In this document: positions 1 through 10,984 of the stretch, piece by piece
Position numbering within the stretch: the first letter of the stretch is position 1
How the letters are laid out: the number at the start of each line of letters is the position of its first letter
Assembly: GCA_037178625.1 (NCBI GenBank)
Contig: CM074139.1
Coordinates: forward strand, 1,240,001 to 1,304,000
Length of the DNA stretch: 64,000 nucleotides
Source: Skeletonema tropicum
Lineage: Eukaryota; Bacillariophyta; Thalassiosirophyceae; Thalassiosirales; Thalassiosiraceae
Direction: 5' to 3'
Made by a program: the position numbers and the translations under genes
Notes under the pieces: model-generated
What the model was told of the DNA's origin: nothing
The model's database searches: none
The model's input: the letters and a program-made list of their open reading frames with translations, nothing else

Positions 1-1
1 C

Positions 2-1021
2 AATAAAGATCCAGGGGCAGGAAATAGAAAGATGTATAGTATACCAAGAGCTCTAAAAAGATTTGCAGCTCTATTCCAACGTTCCTTGAGACAGAATATA
101 CGCAATACACGTGTACTGATGCTTCGACTTGGTGCAGCAGTACTTCAAGCCAAGTTATTTGCATCGATATTCAAGTCAGTCCGACATGACAAGTCTTTGA
201 CAAAGAGTATAGCCGATAGAGTGGCTTTGTTGACGTATGGCTGCATAAACTTGAGTATCATGGCACTCATGAAAACGTTGGAGTTGTTTGCAAAAGAACG
301 TGGGGTTGTTTTGAGGGAACAGATGCGCTCCACTTATTCAAGTCTAGAGTACCTACTTGCAAAGGTGTTTGCCGAGGTACCTTTGGATGCAAGCTTTGCC
401 TTGATTTTTGCGTCTGTGTTGAAGAAAGTAACTGGGTTACGATCGTCGATGGGTACATTGATGAAGACTTACTGTTTGATGACCGTGTAAGTATTGCTTG
501 TTGAACCTATCAAATGATTGCTTCGTTTGCATGGAAACTTAAAACGTCCCACCTTTTCTCGCCCTTCTACCAGATCTTCGGTCTCGCTTGGATTTGCAAT
601 TGGTAGCGTGGCATCGTCTCCGGAGACTGCAATGGCATTAGGAGTCCCTATCTTAGTTATCTTGATGGTGGTGGGTGTAATAAATCCCAGCGGAGTGGAC
701 CCCGATGAAGCTCCCAATCGCGTTATGGAGTGGATAAAATTGTTTTCCCCAATAAAGTGGGCAATCGAAGCTCTTGTTACAGCTGAATTTCGAGGGATGA
801 CATTTGAGAAAGATCGTGATTTTTGGGGCAATCTAAAGCAACTGCCTCGGATGGGAGGACTTGCCTTGGTGAGAGATGGTGATGAAGTCTTGGATGCGTT
901 AGGCCTTGGTGCTGCAAACTATGATGAAATCATGAATAATATGGCCAAATTGTCAGGTGTTTTTCTCGTGTTGAGTTGGCTGGGATTGGCTTTTGGTGGG
1001 CCAAGATTTCAACAGACATAG
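2..1021 (+). CDS. ABCG-type ABC transporter, C-terminal membrane domain (5' partial)
   Basis: Two exons, about 2-486 and 574-1021, joined by an 87 bp intron (donor GTAAGT at 487, acceptor CAG ending 573) that keeps frame. The frame is open at the left window edge, so the ATP-binding half lies outside. The visible part is an ABC2-type membrane domain. An elbow region with RALKRF is followed by hydrophobic segments, then the stretch LGFAIGSVASSPETAMALG and a hydrophobic helix (VPILVILMVVGVINPSGV). An extracellular segment with FSPIKWAIEALVTAEF precedes the last helix, ending GLAFGGPRFQQT. The SPIKWAIEAL...EF signature is typical of eukaryotic ABCG half-transporters, which export lipids, sterols or xenobiotics across the plasma membrane. 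The substrate cannot be told from this part. Confidence 0.8.
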
Positions 1022-1042
1022 TAAAAAGTCTAAATTATTTTA

Positions 1043-3073
1043 TCACTCATCAAGGTCTTTGATGCACATGCATGTGTTAGAGAGGATTGAACAATCGCAA
1101 TAGCCAGGACCATATCCAATACTGAAAACTTCGTGACCAAGTGCTGAATGGCAAGCTTTTGAGCATGCCATGCAAACAAAGCGCCCGAACTCAATGTTGC
1201 ATGTCTTGCAGCCAAACATCTCTTGCTCAGTGCAATCTGCTTTGCTGAATCCGGTCAGTTGAAGGGAACAGCAATCTAGCGACAATGGAGCAGAATCAAC
1301 AACAGGACTCTGACTCGCATTTTGCGACTTTCCTCTCTTGCGCTTATTTGACACTCGAGAGTTTCTCTCCCTAGCTCCAACTCTCCACTGATAATTCAGT
1401 CGATGCTGTTGAATCCGCGAAGTACCAAGTTCTGTGCATCGATTGTTTAGCTTCAAAAGAGTTGGATAAGCAACTCTTATCGTTGATAGCGGAACATCCA
1501 TCAAAACATCACGCACATCGAGCTCAAGCAAATTCAGGTCAGGATTCTGAGCTTTAACCTTTGTCAAGACGCTAACTTTCAATCTCGTGCAGCCTTTAAT
1601 ACTCAAGTGCAGCAACCGCTTAGTATTTGACAGAAATCCCATTGGCTCCACATTGTAGTCTCTTATGAGCAAATTGTCAAGTCTCAGGCTTCTTAGATTC
1701 TCCATTTCTGAAATATTGGTACTGTTGTTGATGAGAGCACTGCAGCAAGAAAGATCCAGTTCACAGACTCCTCTCACACAGATTAATGAAGCCCAGGGTC
1801 TTGATGTCGGGATGTGAGTGTCCAACATAGACGAGACTTCTATACATCGAAGACAGGATCCCGATGCAAAAGCCAACGCAGAAACCACATCAGGCGGGAC
1901 TGCTAAACCAGACAAGTTTATCTCTCGAAGCTTTCCTTTGTTAAGCCAAGATATTATGGCAAATGTTCTCATGAGCACTGGCTCAACTAAACGACTATAT
2001 TTAGGAGCGGTGTTGGAAAGATCTAGCTTCTCAAGTTGTCCAAACAAAGAGTGTTCATCGTGCCTTTCTGCCCAACCATAACGTTGCCCCCACCTCTCTT
2101 CGTATTCTCTGCATAATCTCATCAAATTTTCAGATCTCCTTCGTTCTCGTGCAAACGCGGGACCGTCCGAAAGGGGCTGCAGTGCTTTGATGAAAACATC
2201 GACGTATGCTGGAGTGAGAAATGAATTTTCATCGTTGTTCCCCCCTATCGTCAAATTGCGACGAAGTACTGACAAATCATCTTCTTCACTCTCCCTCCAC
2301 TGAACAATCACATTCAGTGGGCATGACATGGCATGTGAATAAAGCAAATAAGCGAGTTGCACCGACTCACATCCATGTAAACTCAAACAACGGAGGGTGC
2401 TTCTGCAAATATAACTTACAATTGCCACACCAAATACTGTCAACTTTTTCGATCCAGATACATCCACAGATTCAAGATAATGACAGTGCTCAGCAACCGA
2501 TAGAAGTGCGTCATCGTCTATAAGTGTGGAGCAGCCACTGAAATCAAGCACACGAATATTGCTCCCCGACAAAGTCGATGCCAGACAACTGATCTCTTGT
2601 GTATTCAACTTGGGACACCCACTAACATCTACATGTTGCAAATGTTTAATTGCATCCATCAAAGAGGAATTACGGAAATTGTTGGTGATATGGAACCGTG
2701 TCGCTTTCGACACAGATAGCCATTCAATATTTGGCATGCTCTTCAGGCAAAACATGATCCCGTCGCCTTTCAAATTGCGACATTTAGATAGATCTAATCG
2801 CTTGGTTTTGAGACTACCAGACTCGCCCAGCATATTTTCCACGAGACATATCAATTGAGCATCGTTGATCTTTCGTAGATGTGGACACTGCGAGAAACTT
2901 ATACATGTTGCTTCTTGTAGATATTCAAGGATGGCACCGCGAAAGATTTTGTTGACAAGCAGTGGCGAGGATAGTCCATTGAGGAGAGATCCTAAAGGGA
3001 GGTAGGAAAAAATCGTTGGTCCCACTGCTGCTGTGATGTCAGTGAGGTCGACAGAAGTTGTTGCGCTGCTCAT
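1043..3073 (-). CDS. F-box-like/leucine-rich-repeat protein with C-terminal UBR-type zinc finger
   Basis: Single exon, 676 aa, with the start ATG at 3073 and only 22 bp between its stop and the stop of the ABCG gene (convergent). The N-terminus (residues about 10-60) has an F-box-like pattern (TIFSYLPLGSLLNGLSSPLLV). About 400 residues of AMN1-type leucine-rich repeats follow, with recurrent motifs such as LDFSGCSTLIDD, VDVSGCPKL and LSIKGCTRLKV. The last 60 residues hold a cysteine/histidine cluster (FGCKTCNIEFGRFVCMACS, then CHSALGHEVF and GPGYCDC) that fits the UBR-box spacing seen in UBR ubiquitin ligases and in the F-box protein FBXO11. The likely role is substrate receptor of an SCF ubiquitin ligase, with the LRRs binding the target and the UBR box possibly reading an N-degron. 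LRR and finger are clear; the F-box is inferred from position. Confidence 0.75.
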   Translation of the reverse strand: MSSATTSVDLTDITAAVGPTIFSYLPLGSLLNGLSSPLLVNKIFRGAILEYLQEATCISFSQCPHLRKINDAQLICLVENMLGESGSLKTKRLDLSKCRNLKGDGIMFCLKSMPNIEWLSVSKATRFHITNNFRNSSLMDAIKHLQHVDVSGCPKLNTQEISCLASTLSGSNIRVLDFSGCSTLIDDDALLSVAEHCHYLESVDVSGSKKLTVFGVAIVSYICRSTLRCLSLHGCESVQLAYLLYSHAMSCPLNVIVQWRESEEDDLSVLRRNLTIGGNNDENSFLTPAYVDVFIKALQPLSDGPAFARERRRSENLMRLCREYEERWGQRYGWAERHDEHSLFGQLEKLDLSNTAPKYSRLVEPVLMRTFAIISWLNKGKLREINLSGLAVPPDVVSALAFASGSCLRCIEVSSMLDTHIPTSRPWASLICVRGVCELDLSCCSALINNSTNISEMENLRSLRLDNLLIRDYNVEPMGFLSNTKRLLHLSIKGCTRLKVSVLTKVKAQNPDLNLLELDVRDVLMDVPLSTIRVAYPTLLKLNNRCTELGTSRIQQHRLNYQWRVGARERNSRVSNKRKRGKSQNASQSPVVDSAPLSLDCCSLQLTGFSKADCTEQEMFGCKTCNIEFGRFVCMACSKACHSALGHEVFSIGYGPGYCDCSILSNTCMCIKDLDE

Positions 3074-3875
3074 GATCTTGGAGACGTGCTAGGATGATAC
3101 TATTATGTCGTAAGTACCATCATGCCAGCCGCGCAGCCGAATGTAGAATGTACCCAATAGCAAGGGTAAATAAATCAACACTGGCGGGCGAACACAACAA
3201 CCTCAAGCTAGCGTGCGGATGAATACAATACGCGGAATGAATGCGGAACAGAACAAGCACAAACTTTCTGTTGAAGAAGTCACTTCAGCGCAGCCTTGCA
3301 GTTGATTGGAGACTGGAGACTGGAGTTGCTTCAAATCAAAGTGTACACCTCTGAGGAAAATGTTAATTATTTGATAAGTGTGATTACGGCAAATATCGCG
3401 GCAATTGAACGGAGCACCACCACCATCGTTGAAGATGCATTCCAAACGATTCAAATAGAAAGTTATTGGTCTTTCACCTTAAAGAATCGGCATATTATTG
3501 GCCATTATTGGCGTAGTAATGCCAGATTTTCTGCGACCCAGCGTGTTGGGGTGAAAAGTATTGTACCTGTTTCTATCCAAAATAACCTTTTTTGTGTTCG
3601 ACATCGGCTTTTCTATCCGATTGTCGACGCATCTCGAATGGGTCGACTAAAATACTTCCTACTGGATAGAAGTAGTTATTGTAGTCAGCCGGCAGCAAAG
3701 CAAAGCAACTTCCTGCCAAAACACTGTCATGGTAGGTGGACGTGCGCTACAATATTATTATTCATACTCGATAATAACAAGTTATTCGTTCCAGTTACGC
3801 TATCTCCTCTTCATCTTCATCCCAGAAAAGTATTGTCAGCCACTCGCCCGCGCCGTGGTCCGCTTCCTCTAGACA
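3074..3875. other. Intergenic region, no supported gene
   Basis: About 800 bp between the divergent F-box gene and the 3' end of the secreted-protein gene. One 203-codon plus-strand frame crosses it (3296-3907), but it has no recognisable domain, has atypical composition and runs into the antisense of the next gene. I regard it as chance. No RNA gene or repeat was seen. Confidence 0.5.
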
Positions 3876-4747
3876 TTAGAAGAAGATGGCTGCCGCTACG
3901 GAAGTGACGGCAATGGCGATCATTCCATTGACTTTACCAGCACTGTTGACAGTGTCTTTGACAGCACTATTAACAGTGACTTTACCAGCACCAGCATCAC
4001 CAGCAATGTTAGCGGTAAAGACACTGTCAACAGTGACTTTACCAGCACCAGCAAAGTTGGCGGTACTTGCAAGTCGAAAGCTTCAAACATGTCTTCAATT
4101 GTCTTAGCCGCTTCATCGAACAATTGATCCTTTTCTGCCTCCCACTTGTTTACATCGCATGAAGCCGCAATGCACTCAAGCATTCCTTTCAGTGTGCCCA
4201 AAAATGTTTCTCCATTCAAAGTGCAAGTGAAAGAGACGTCTCCAAAACCTGAAACAATTTGACCTGGTAATGTTGAAAAGAGGAGTTGGAGGAGAGTTCT
4301 CATCAGCATGTGAAAAGCATATAAACGGGTGAAAGATGATAAATAATGATCGATTGTCTCCTACTCACCACCGGCTGCAGTGCAAACTTCTGTTATTTTA
4401 TCAGTGGACGCCAGGTCACACACACTGTAGTCAATATAAGTAGTAATGACATTTCCAAACTGGCTTGATGCCTGGGGACATGATAACATCGTGGTAAACA
4501 TTCCTGACATGAAATCGGTGTTCTGGATCATCGTTTCAGTGTCCTTGTAACACTGACTGGACGTATCGGTGATTGACAACATCATGTGGAGATAGCCGGT
4601 AGACTTATGCGTGACCAGTGCTGACAACAAGTTATCTTTCAGATCTTCATGAGAAGAAGCTGCCACGGAAGTTGCAGCAGCCACCATTCTGCATAATAAG
4701 ATCAAAACAAGGCCAAGAGTAAAACCTCTCAGTGACCTCATCCTCAT
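3876..4747 (-). CDS. Small secreted protein with Val/Thr repeat tail and hydrophobic C-terminus (apparent frameshift)
   Basis: Unrecognised family. Exon 1 (about 4369-4747) starts MRMRSLRG and has a clear signal peptide (GLVLILLCRMVAAA). A cysteine-bearing domain follows (QCYKD, LSCPQASSQFG, DYSVCDL, TEVCTAAGG). The intron donor GTGAGT and an acceptor before 4263 keep frame. Exon 2 carries more cysteines (SFTCTLNGE, MLECIAASCDV). The frame as given then ends at 3920 in low-complexity sequence. One frame over, from about 4068, a coherent tail is read: two near-copies of GAGKVTV, then a hydrophobic end MIAIAVTSVAAAIFF and a stop at 3876. That end looks like a GPI-anchor or tail-anchor signal. 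One extra T in the TTT run near 4075 would join the frames. Probably a surface or wall-associated protein; function unknown. Confidence 0.5.
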
Positions 4748-5036
4748 ATCATGCTCATCAACATCAAACGTGGACCTCAAAAGTACAGTACATACCCATG
4801 CCTACAGGTTTTACGGTACAAGTAGAGGCCTATCTACCTAAAATCGAGCAAGCTCAGAAAGCACTCATTCCTAATTCATGCGCGCGGGCTGATGGAGCTA
4901 ACTACCCTCTCTAGCAACTGGCCCATTGTCTGAAAGAGGAAAGGCTTGTCATTAATAGATGCTGGCCTCCTTCGAAAAAGAATCCAAGCTGCACTCTCGG
5001 CGTGCCGCGCGAGCATACCAATGTTGGGGCCTGGTG

Positions 5037-5115
5037 CTGTTGATAATGATAAACTATCAACCACTAAGCCTATCATGTGTGAGCGAGGCTTAGTGGTTGA
5101 TAGCGTTATCAACAG
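5037..5115. repeat. Perfect inverted repeat (foldback)
   Basis: An 18 bp arm at 5054-5071 (CTATCAACCACTAAGCCT) is exactly complementary to 5086-5103. Outer arms CTGTTGATAA (5037-5046) and TTATCAACAG (5106-5115) also pair. The loop is about 14 nt. It lies in gene-free DNA some 130 bp left of the transposon-like element. It could be a terminator-like hairpin, a tiny foldback element or a recombination scar; nothing indicates a product. Confidence 0.7.
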
Positions 5116-5247
5116 GTGCCGGCTTGGGGAACAAAACTGAAGGAAATGAAGGAATCTCTGCTTTCTGCTTTCTGTCCATTCTCTTACTTGATCTTATCAT
5201 CTTCATCAACTACTTATAATAATTATAATTATTTACCTCCTACTTAT

Positions 5248-7673
5248 ACCAGTCTAAAACTAGTCTGTTCCTTAAGTTTCAGGGTATCTTTGCACTCTTC
5301 GATCTCGGTCATTTTCCAGCCGATTAAGCCGCCCATTGAAGCTGACTGCGGCTGAGGTAATGCTCATTCGTGTACGTCCAATTATCACTATGATTGGTCG
5401 GGTATTGACTGAGATCGAAGCACTCAAAGAATGTAATATTGATTGATTTGGACGCTTTTAGACCCCGAATCAGTCTGTTCCTTTATCGCTAATATTCATC
5501 TTTTTACGTGATAAAATGCAGATGTTAGCGATATCTGAGATCTAATTCAATCCAAAAATTCAGGGTATCTTTTCATTTCCATTTCACAACCGCAACATGT
5601 TCATTCGTCGCCTCTTTGACCTCCCTCACAGTAATACGCATGGGTCCATGCCAATAAATCACTGCGCCCCGTCCTATCCACTCCCTTGCCATGCTCTGAG
5701 ATGAATTTTGGGCTTGGCGGAGTCGCCAATGACTCTCAGTACACTCTGAAATGACCGTGGGTCAAAAATACATACTTCGTCTTCATGACAATATAGTGCA
5801 TATCGGGCACTGGTACTTGTCTCAAGGCTCCAATCCCGTCTTAGAAAGCGTTATTATGGTCATAGAAAAGAATGGGTGCGGTTGGGATGTTTCGCCAACC
5901 GTTATTTGGAAGATAATTTGATGTGACGTAAATAATGACTTAACCCGGGAGGGGCGGATCAAAACTAATATTGAAGCAGCAGCAGTTATCATCCAAGAAT
6001 GAGGTAACGCCACTGCACCGATCAATAAAAGATTCTTCAAACGATTTGAGAGTTTCATCCAACGTGTGATAACTCTCTAGAGGGAGACAAATGTTTGGAG
6101 ATTTCTTGGGGGGAGAGTCATGGATTGGAGAAAATCTTACTTGTGTCTGCAGTCTGTAGACTCTATTGCTTCACGTTAGTGAAAAGATCCATCATGACTA
6201 TAAAATGTTTCGAGGCAAAAAAACAACGACGATACCGTGGTAGTTTATTATTTATCATGCTTGTATATATCTTATTATACACAAGTGGGACGGGAGATAA
6301 GTGGGAATGGTGGTGGAGTCGACTATGAGGAGTGTTATAGGTGGTTGATCAAGTGAAGACGACAGATTGTGATAGGTTGTGTCTATAATTAGTAATGTGC
6401 CTATGTGATGGCCAACTAATTAGACAATTCAAACTCCTACAATGTCGATCTCTTCGTCTTCTTCTTCGTCAGATGATCCGGCTTCTGATCCAGCTTCCAA
6501 CTCGTCTTCATATTGCGTCACAAACTCTTCTGCTTCCTCCAAAGAAGAGAAGTGCTTCCGTGCCACCATCATCTCTTTCAACTCAAACATCGGTTCCCGG
6601 TCGGCCATGATATCCTTCATATGGGAGGAAACCGGTGGTGGATGTCGAGGATGATTCAGATGCGGTTGTACTACAATCAGGGGACACGTCTACGGTATGA
6701 GACTCTTTGGTTGGGTGGCACGCTGTTGCGTCGGGTTGGGGCGCTTCGACGGAACGAATATCACTTATGTCAAGGGATGTAGTGCTCCTCTGTGATGCAT
6801 TGCTAGTTGCCTCTGTGGGGGAAGGATTCCGAGATTTTCTCCTACCCTTTAAATAAGTCGCCCTATTCTCGATCCTTTTTGCAGTCAACCACCCCCCGTA
6901 TAATTGTTCCGCCTCGTTGTATAGTTTCTTCCTCTCTCCATAAACAGCGGCACGATTTTGTCCTGAGAGTGCATTCACTTTCTCGGCGTATGAGTCGACG
7001 ATTGAATCTTGTAGTGCCTTCATCTCCGGTGTCAATTTTTGGGACGGAGGCGGAGGTGCAGCAGATTCATGTTGATTCTTCTTCTGCCGCCTAGATTTTG
7101 GCTGCCGACTGTCATTATTACTATTGCTATCATCTTTATGACGGCGCTTGCGTCCACCAGCATCTAACGGCCGTTCCCCTTCGGCGTGCGGGAGAGCACC
7201 GCGACGGCGTGGAACTCCTGTCGGCATCGTCAAATAATTCGCCGCAAAGGAAGAGCCGCTGAGTTATCTAGAGATGTTATCATTAATTATTTAGGCGCTG
7301 CCTTTATGGATGCGATTGACATTAATTTCATCATCAATGATAATGCAGTGTGTGCGATTGCGCCGGCGTCATTTATTATACCGTACCACATATCTCAAGG
7401 TATGTACGAGCAAAAAGATTCCCTGAAACGGAAATCGCACCTCAAAACACAGCAATTCAGCATTGTTGACATTACAGCGTTCGATCTGCTCCTATACCGC
7501 CTCGGAGGCCGACACCAAGCATAGCAACCTCCTCTACAGTGTCCTCGCCGACTCCCCCTGGCTTGGATTCACTCAAATCGGTCACTAGGGTGTCCGAAAC
7601 AAGCAAAAAGAAAATTCAGGGTATCTTAAGGAACAGACTCGAAACTTAAGGAACAGACTAGTTTTAGACTGGT
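5248..7673. mobile_element. 2.4 kb DNA-transposon-like element with 33 bp terminal inverted repeats and ACTTAT target duplication
   Basis: The sequence at 5248-5280 (starting ACCAGTCTAAAACTAGTCTG) is the exact reverse complement of 7641-7673. Directly outside the two ends sits the same hexamer ACTTAT (5242-5247 and 7674-7679), as expected for a 6 bp target-site duplication. Subterminal copies of the motifs CAGTCTGTTCCTT and TTCAGGGTATCTT recur near 5470, 5560 and 7615-7640, as in transposase-binding regions. A hairpin pair TATCGCTAA/TTAGCGATA lies near 5490-5545. The only plausible gene inside is the low-complexity protein at 6429-7233. No DDE transposase was recognised, so the copy is probably non-autonomous. 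Superfamily not assigned: 6 bp duplications do not fit hAT (8), Mutator (9) or Tc1 (TA). Confidence 0.8.
6429..7233 (-). CDS. Charged low-complexity protein inside the 2.4 kb element (apparent frameshift)
   Basis: Unrecognised. The reading starts MTMPTGVPRR at 7233. It has a basic N-terminus (RKRRHKDD, KSRRQKKNQ), then a central helical segment of about 55 residues (LTPEMKALQDSIVDSY to TYLKGRRKSRN) that looks like the only folded part, then a Ser/Thr-rich stretch. That frame stops at 6583. The overlapping frame continues with MADREPMFELKEMM, a helical FSSLEEAEEFVTQYEDELEA segment and an acidic tail ending EEEDEEIDIVGV at 6429. A one-base shift near 6690 would join them. Being the only gene between the inverted termini it may be an element-encoded accessory or DNA-binding protein; that is inference from position. 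Confidence 0.45.
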
Positions 7674-7724
7674 ACTTATCTTGTTGTCCCCTTATTTACA
7701 TCATCTTCACAATATTCTCACCAG

Positions 7725-10478
7725 TCAAATTTCTCGACAGCAAAAGCAATCCCATACTTCTTCGCTTTCCTTGAGATTCTTCTTGAGTGCAGTTGAGCCA
7801 CCGCAGTAGAAGATACTCCAATCGCGAAATACATCCTTGTTGTCACTCTCATCGATCATTGTCGTCATGAGTCTCATGTTGTGCTGCTTCTGAAGTAATT
7901 GAAGTCTGTCGAGCGACACGTTGACATCACGAGCAGGCTTCGTATGAAGCGACTTCTTCAAAATTCTCTCCAAACGAGCTGAGAGTTCTTCAAGGGAAGG
8001 CCGCCGCTCATGCCTTTTCTTCGTCATGATGTCAAGGAATGCATCATAGTCCTCCCTATCAATAAAACCAGTTCTGGATCGATCAATTTTGATGAAAACC
8101 TCCTCGAGTTCTGCCCCAGAGTATTCGCCAATACCTCCGCAGAACTCAGAAATCATCGCATCCAAACCCTCCAAGCTGACTGAATCCTCTGGAATAGCAA
8201 GTAATGAGTGAAGACGACGAAGAGGACGATTGCACTTCAACTTCTCAGGAGCAGCTTCGAGATCATAGTCATTCATTTCTGACTGACTTGAATATTTCTT
8301 GTACAATTCCTTCTGCGTCTACTCAACGGCATACTCAAACATTTCATGAGCACCATAAAGTTCCAACACGCGGGGCACAAGGCTACCTGCATCCTCTTCT
8401 GGAACGGGACATTGGCAACCTCCAACTGAGCTTCATACAATTCCTCAGGCAGATCTTCGCCGGAGTGGATCGCAGTAACAACACCTGTGATTGATTCCTC
8501 GAGATCTGGTCTTGAATTGATGATGAAGAGATTCAGAGGTAGATTTTTTGGAAGAGCCAACTCACGCTTGCCTGTGTAGTAGATAAACGCATACGAGTTC
8601 TTTGTGATCGCTTCAATGTCAATCTTATGGAGGATGTACTCAACAAGGCCAGCGTCACGGCACATCCAAATGATATTGACTCTTTTCTTGCCTGCGTAGT
8701 TCAACATGAGAGAAAGAGTAGGGGTGATTCCAATGCCCGAGGCAACTGCGATAGCGTTGGAAGTAGTAACAGCCTTATCAGAGAACTCTGACAAATAAGG
8801 TCCAAGCACATACAATGATTTGTAGCTCGGAACTTTGATCTTCTCATGCAGATTCTTGGTCCAATCGCCACTAGTTCCGATGCAAAGCATTGTATGATTC
8901 TCCTTGGTGGGCTCTGGGAACATCGTGAAGGCATGCCATTGATGCTTTGAAATCCATGGGCACATGATGTACAAGTAGGATGTCTTGGGTCTCTCCCCCC
9001 AGCTCTGTGAGTTCTTAAAGTGCAGCTGTTTTCGAAGAGAGGAAGGTAGAAATAACGCAATCTAAAGTCAGAAGCGAGGCGAGGAAGGATAAATGCATGT
9101 GAATATTGAGATGGTATGGAGTGTCAAGAGGAACTCACAGCTACGCCATTTTCTCCATACCGTTCAAAGTGGGCATTCTCAATCAAAGTATTCCGGATAA
9201 AGAAGCCGAATAAATAATCCACTGCGTAGATAAGAGCCGGAATGCCAATTAAATAGTAAATCCTAGATGGTGCATGCCATAGTAGAGCCATTGCCCAAAC
9301 AACAGCAAGGTAGTGAAGACCTTTGCGCAATTCGAACTTCATGATCTGTTTGAGTGCAGGTACAAACATCGGCCAGCAGACAAGAGGGGTGATTATCACT
9401 GCAATTAATCCGGTGATACCAGTGTTGGTCTCCCACAAGAGGCTAATGTCTCCATTCAGCCCCCATCGTAACATGTGGAAGAATGAGTGAGACATGGTTT
9501 CAATCCCAACAACAACGCCAAACAACCTATGGACTTTGTGAAAATCAGCAAAGTCAATCCATTCTCTCAATACAGTACGACGGCATATGCTGTTGATATT
9601 ATGACATTTGGATATAAACACCATCATGTAAAGAGGATAATCAAAGAATACAGAGCATCTAGCAAGTGCGAGAAGAACAATCGAGTATGTGTTCGTTGCG
9701 CAGATAGTCTCTCTGGGGCAGATGCAATGATCCAATCCGTCCTCGCAGCCCTCGGGTGCACTCTCAATCTCTTTAATTTCAGCAGATGTCATCCATACTC
9801 CGAATGGTGGTGCTGTAAACAGCTGTAGCAGGCAAACGATGAGACTGGCAATGCTGAAGAGAAATACAGCATGGTACCAACGAAAGCGAAGCATTTATTC
9901 TCCTCAACCACAGCCAAACTGACATCTTGCTCGGCTAAAGGCATCTTCTGGAGATGACTCAGTTTCCGTGTTAGTCCTGGCCTTTGAACGCTGATCAAAC
10001 TTTGTTTCTCTTGCATTGTCAAATCTCCTGCGAGATCGTCTGCATCACTCTCTTCGTCTTCCTCTTCCTCTTCCAAGGCGGCACGAGGAAGAACCAATCT
10101 GGGTCGTCGTGTGTCGCTCGGCTGAGCTGCATCTTCAGGCGTGTCGTCCTTCTTCTTTTCCTCCTCCTCTTCCATCGCAACAAGATATTGTACAAGTCTA
10201 CGTCGTCTTGTTTCGTCCCGCTCAGCAGCTTCATCGTCTTTTTCACCATTCCAGGACTGAGATCTGCCAGTCTGAATATCTTCGTCTTCGGTAGCGTCGG
10301 TGTCGGCCTTTTGGACTTTAGCTTCTACTTCCTCTACATTCACATCTTCGTTGGATTGAGGTTGAGGCTTGCACCCCTCCAGCTCCAGACCAGCCCCAAC
10401 TGTTGAAAGAAAACTTTGAGGCAGCAATCCATCAGCTTCCTCCGATGTACGTCTAGGCTCAGCTCCTTCAGAATCCAT
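7725..10478 (-). CDS. NADPH oxidase / ferric reductase-like transmembrane flavocytochrome with EF-hand inserted in the NADPH-binding lobe
   Basis: Exons about 9139-10478, 8387-9025 and 7725-8312, with GT-AG introns that keep frame (donors GTGAGT and GTAGCC). A long acidic cytosolic N-terminus starts MDSEGAEPRR (10478). It is followed, after an apparent one-base shift at 9893, by the membrane heme domain beginning MLRFRWYHAVFLF. Heme-ligand candidates are the histidines in FHKVHR, MSHSFFHM and LLWHAPSR. The FAD motif is HQWHAFT, the nucleotide-binding loop is SGIGITPTLSL, and the last NADPH strand is IFYCGGS. Between the last two lies an EF-hand (DRSRTGFIDREDYDAF) plus a helical linker. Such proteins move electrons from NADPH across a membrane to O2 (superoxide) or ferric iron; the EF-hand suggests calcium control. 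Which acceptor is used cannot be told. Confidence 0.8.
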
Positions 10479-10970
10479 CTTAATCTCTTGCTTTGAGGAG
10501 GACGGGATTGGTTTATCAAGGTTTGTTAGTGAATGTTGCTCGTCGCTCGTTGCTTGTTGCTCGCAACTCACAAGTAGGTTGTAAGTATGCCTATCGGTGT
10601 CTGCTCTGCCAAGCACGGAAATGACCACAATCAAATCCGAATCCAGTGTAATGGAGATGTAATGAAGATTTATTATGTTATCGTAGAATTATTATGAGGA
10701 TCATATTTACCGCTTGCGTCGGCTTGCATCGAGAGTCGTCGACGTCAACTCCAATCCTAAGTACGTACCAACCTTGAATGCACGAAGAAGTAAGTAATCA
10801 AACAACTCACATTTTTCATTTTACCTTTTTGCTAAGTACTTCAAGTACTCATCAGAGGTTATCTGACTACTATGGTATGTGAATGTAATACCGTGGGTTT
10901 GGAGCTGTCCATTTCTCTCTAAAGAGGAATCGCAGACACTCCAACCTATCATTTTCGAGTGATGGAGACA
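10479..10970. other. Intergenic, upstream of the oxidase gene
   Basis: About 490 bp. The oxidase frame stays open upstream to 10634 but without a better start. No other gene, repeat or RNA was recognised. Confidence 0.4.
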
Positions 10971-10984
10971 TTATTTAGAGAAAG

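Noticed and set aside
3296..3907. 203-codon plus-strand frame
   Set aside because: No domain, unusual composition, ends inside the antisense of a spliced secreted-protein gene.
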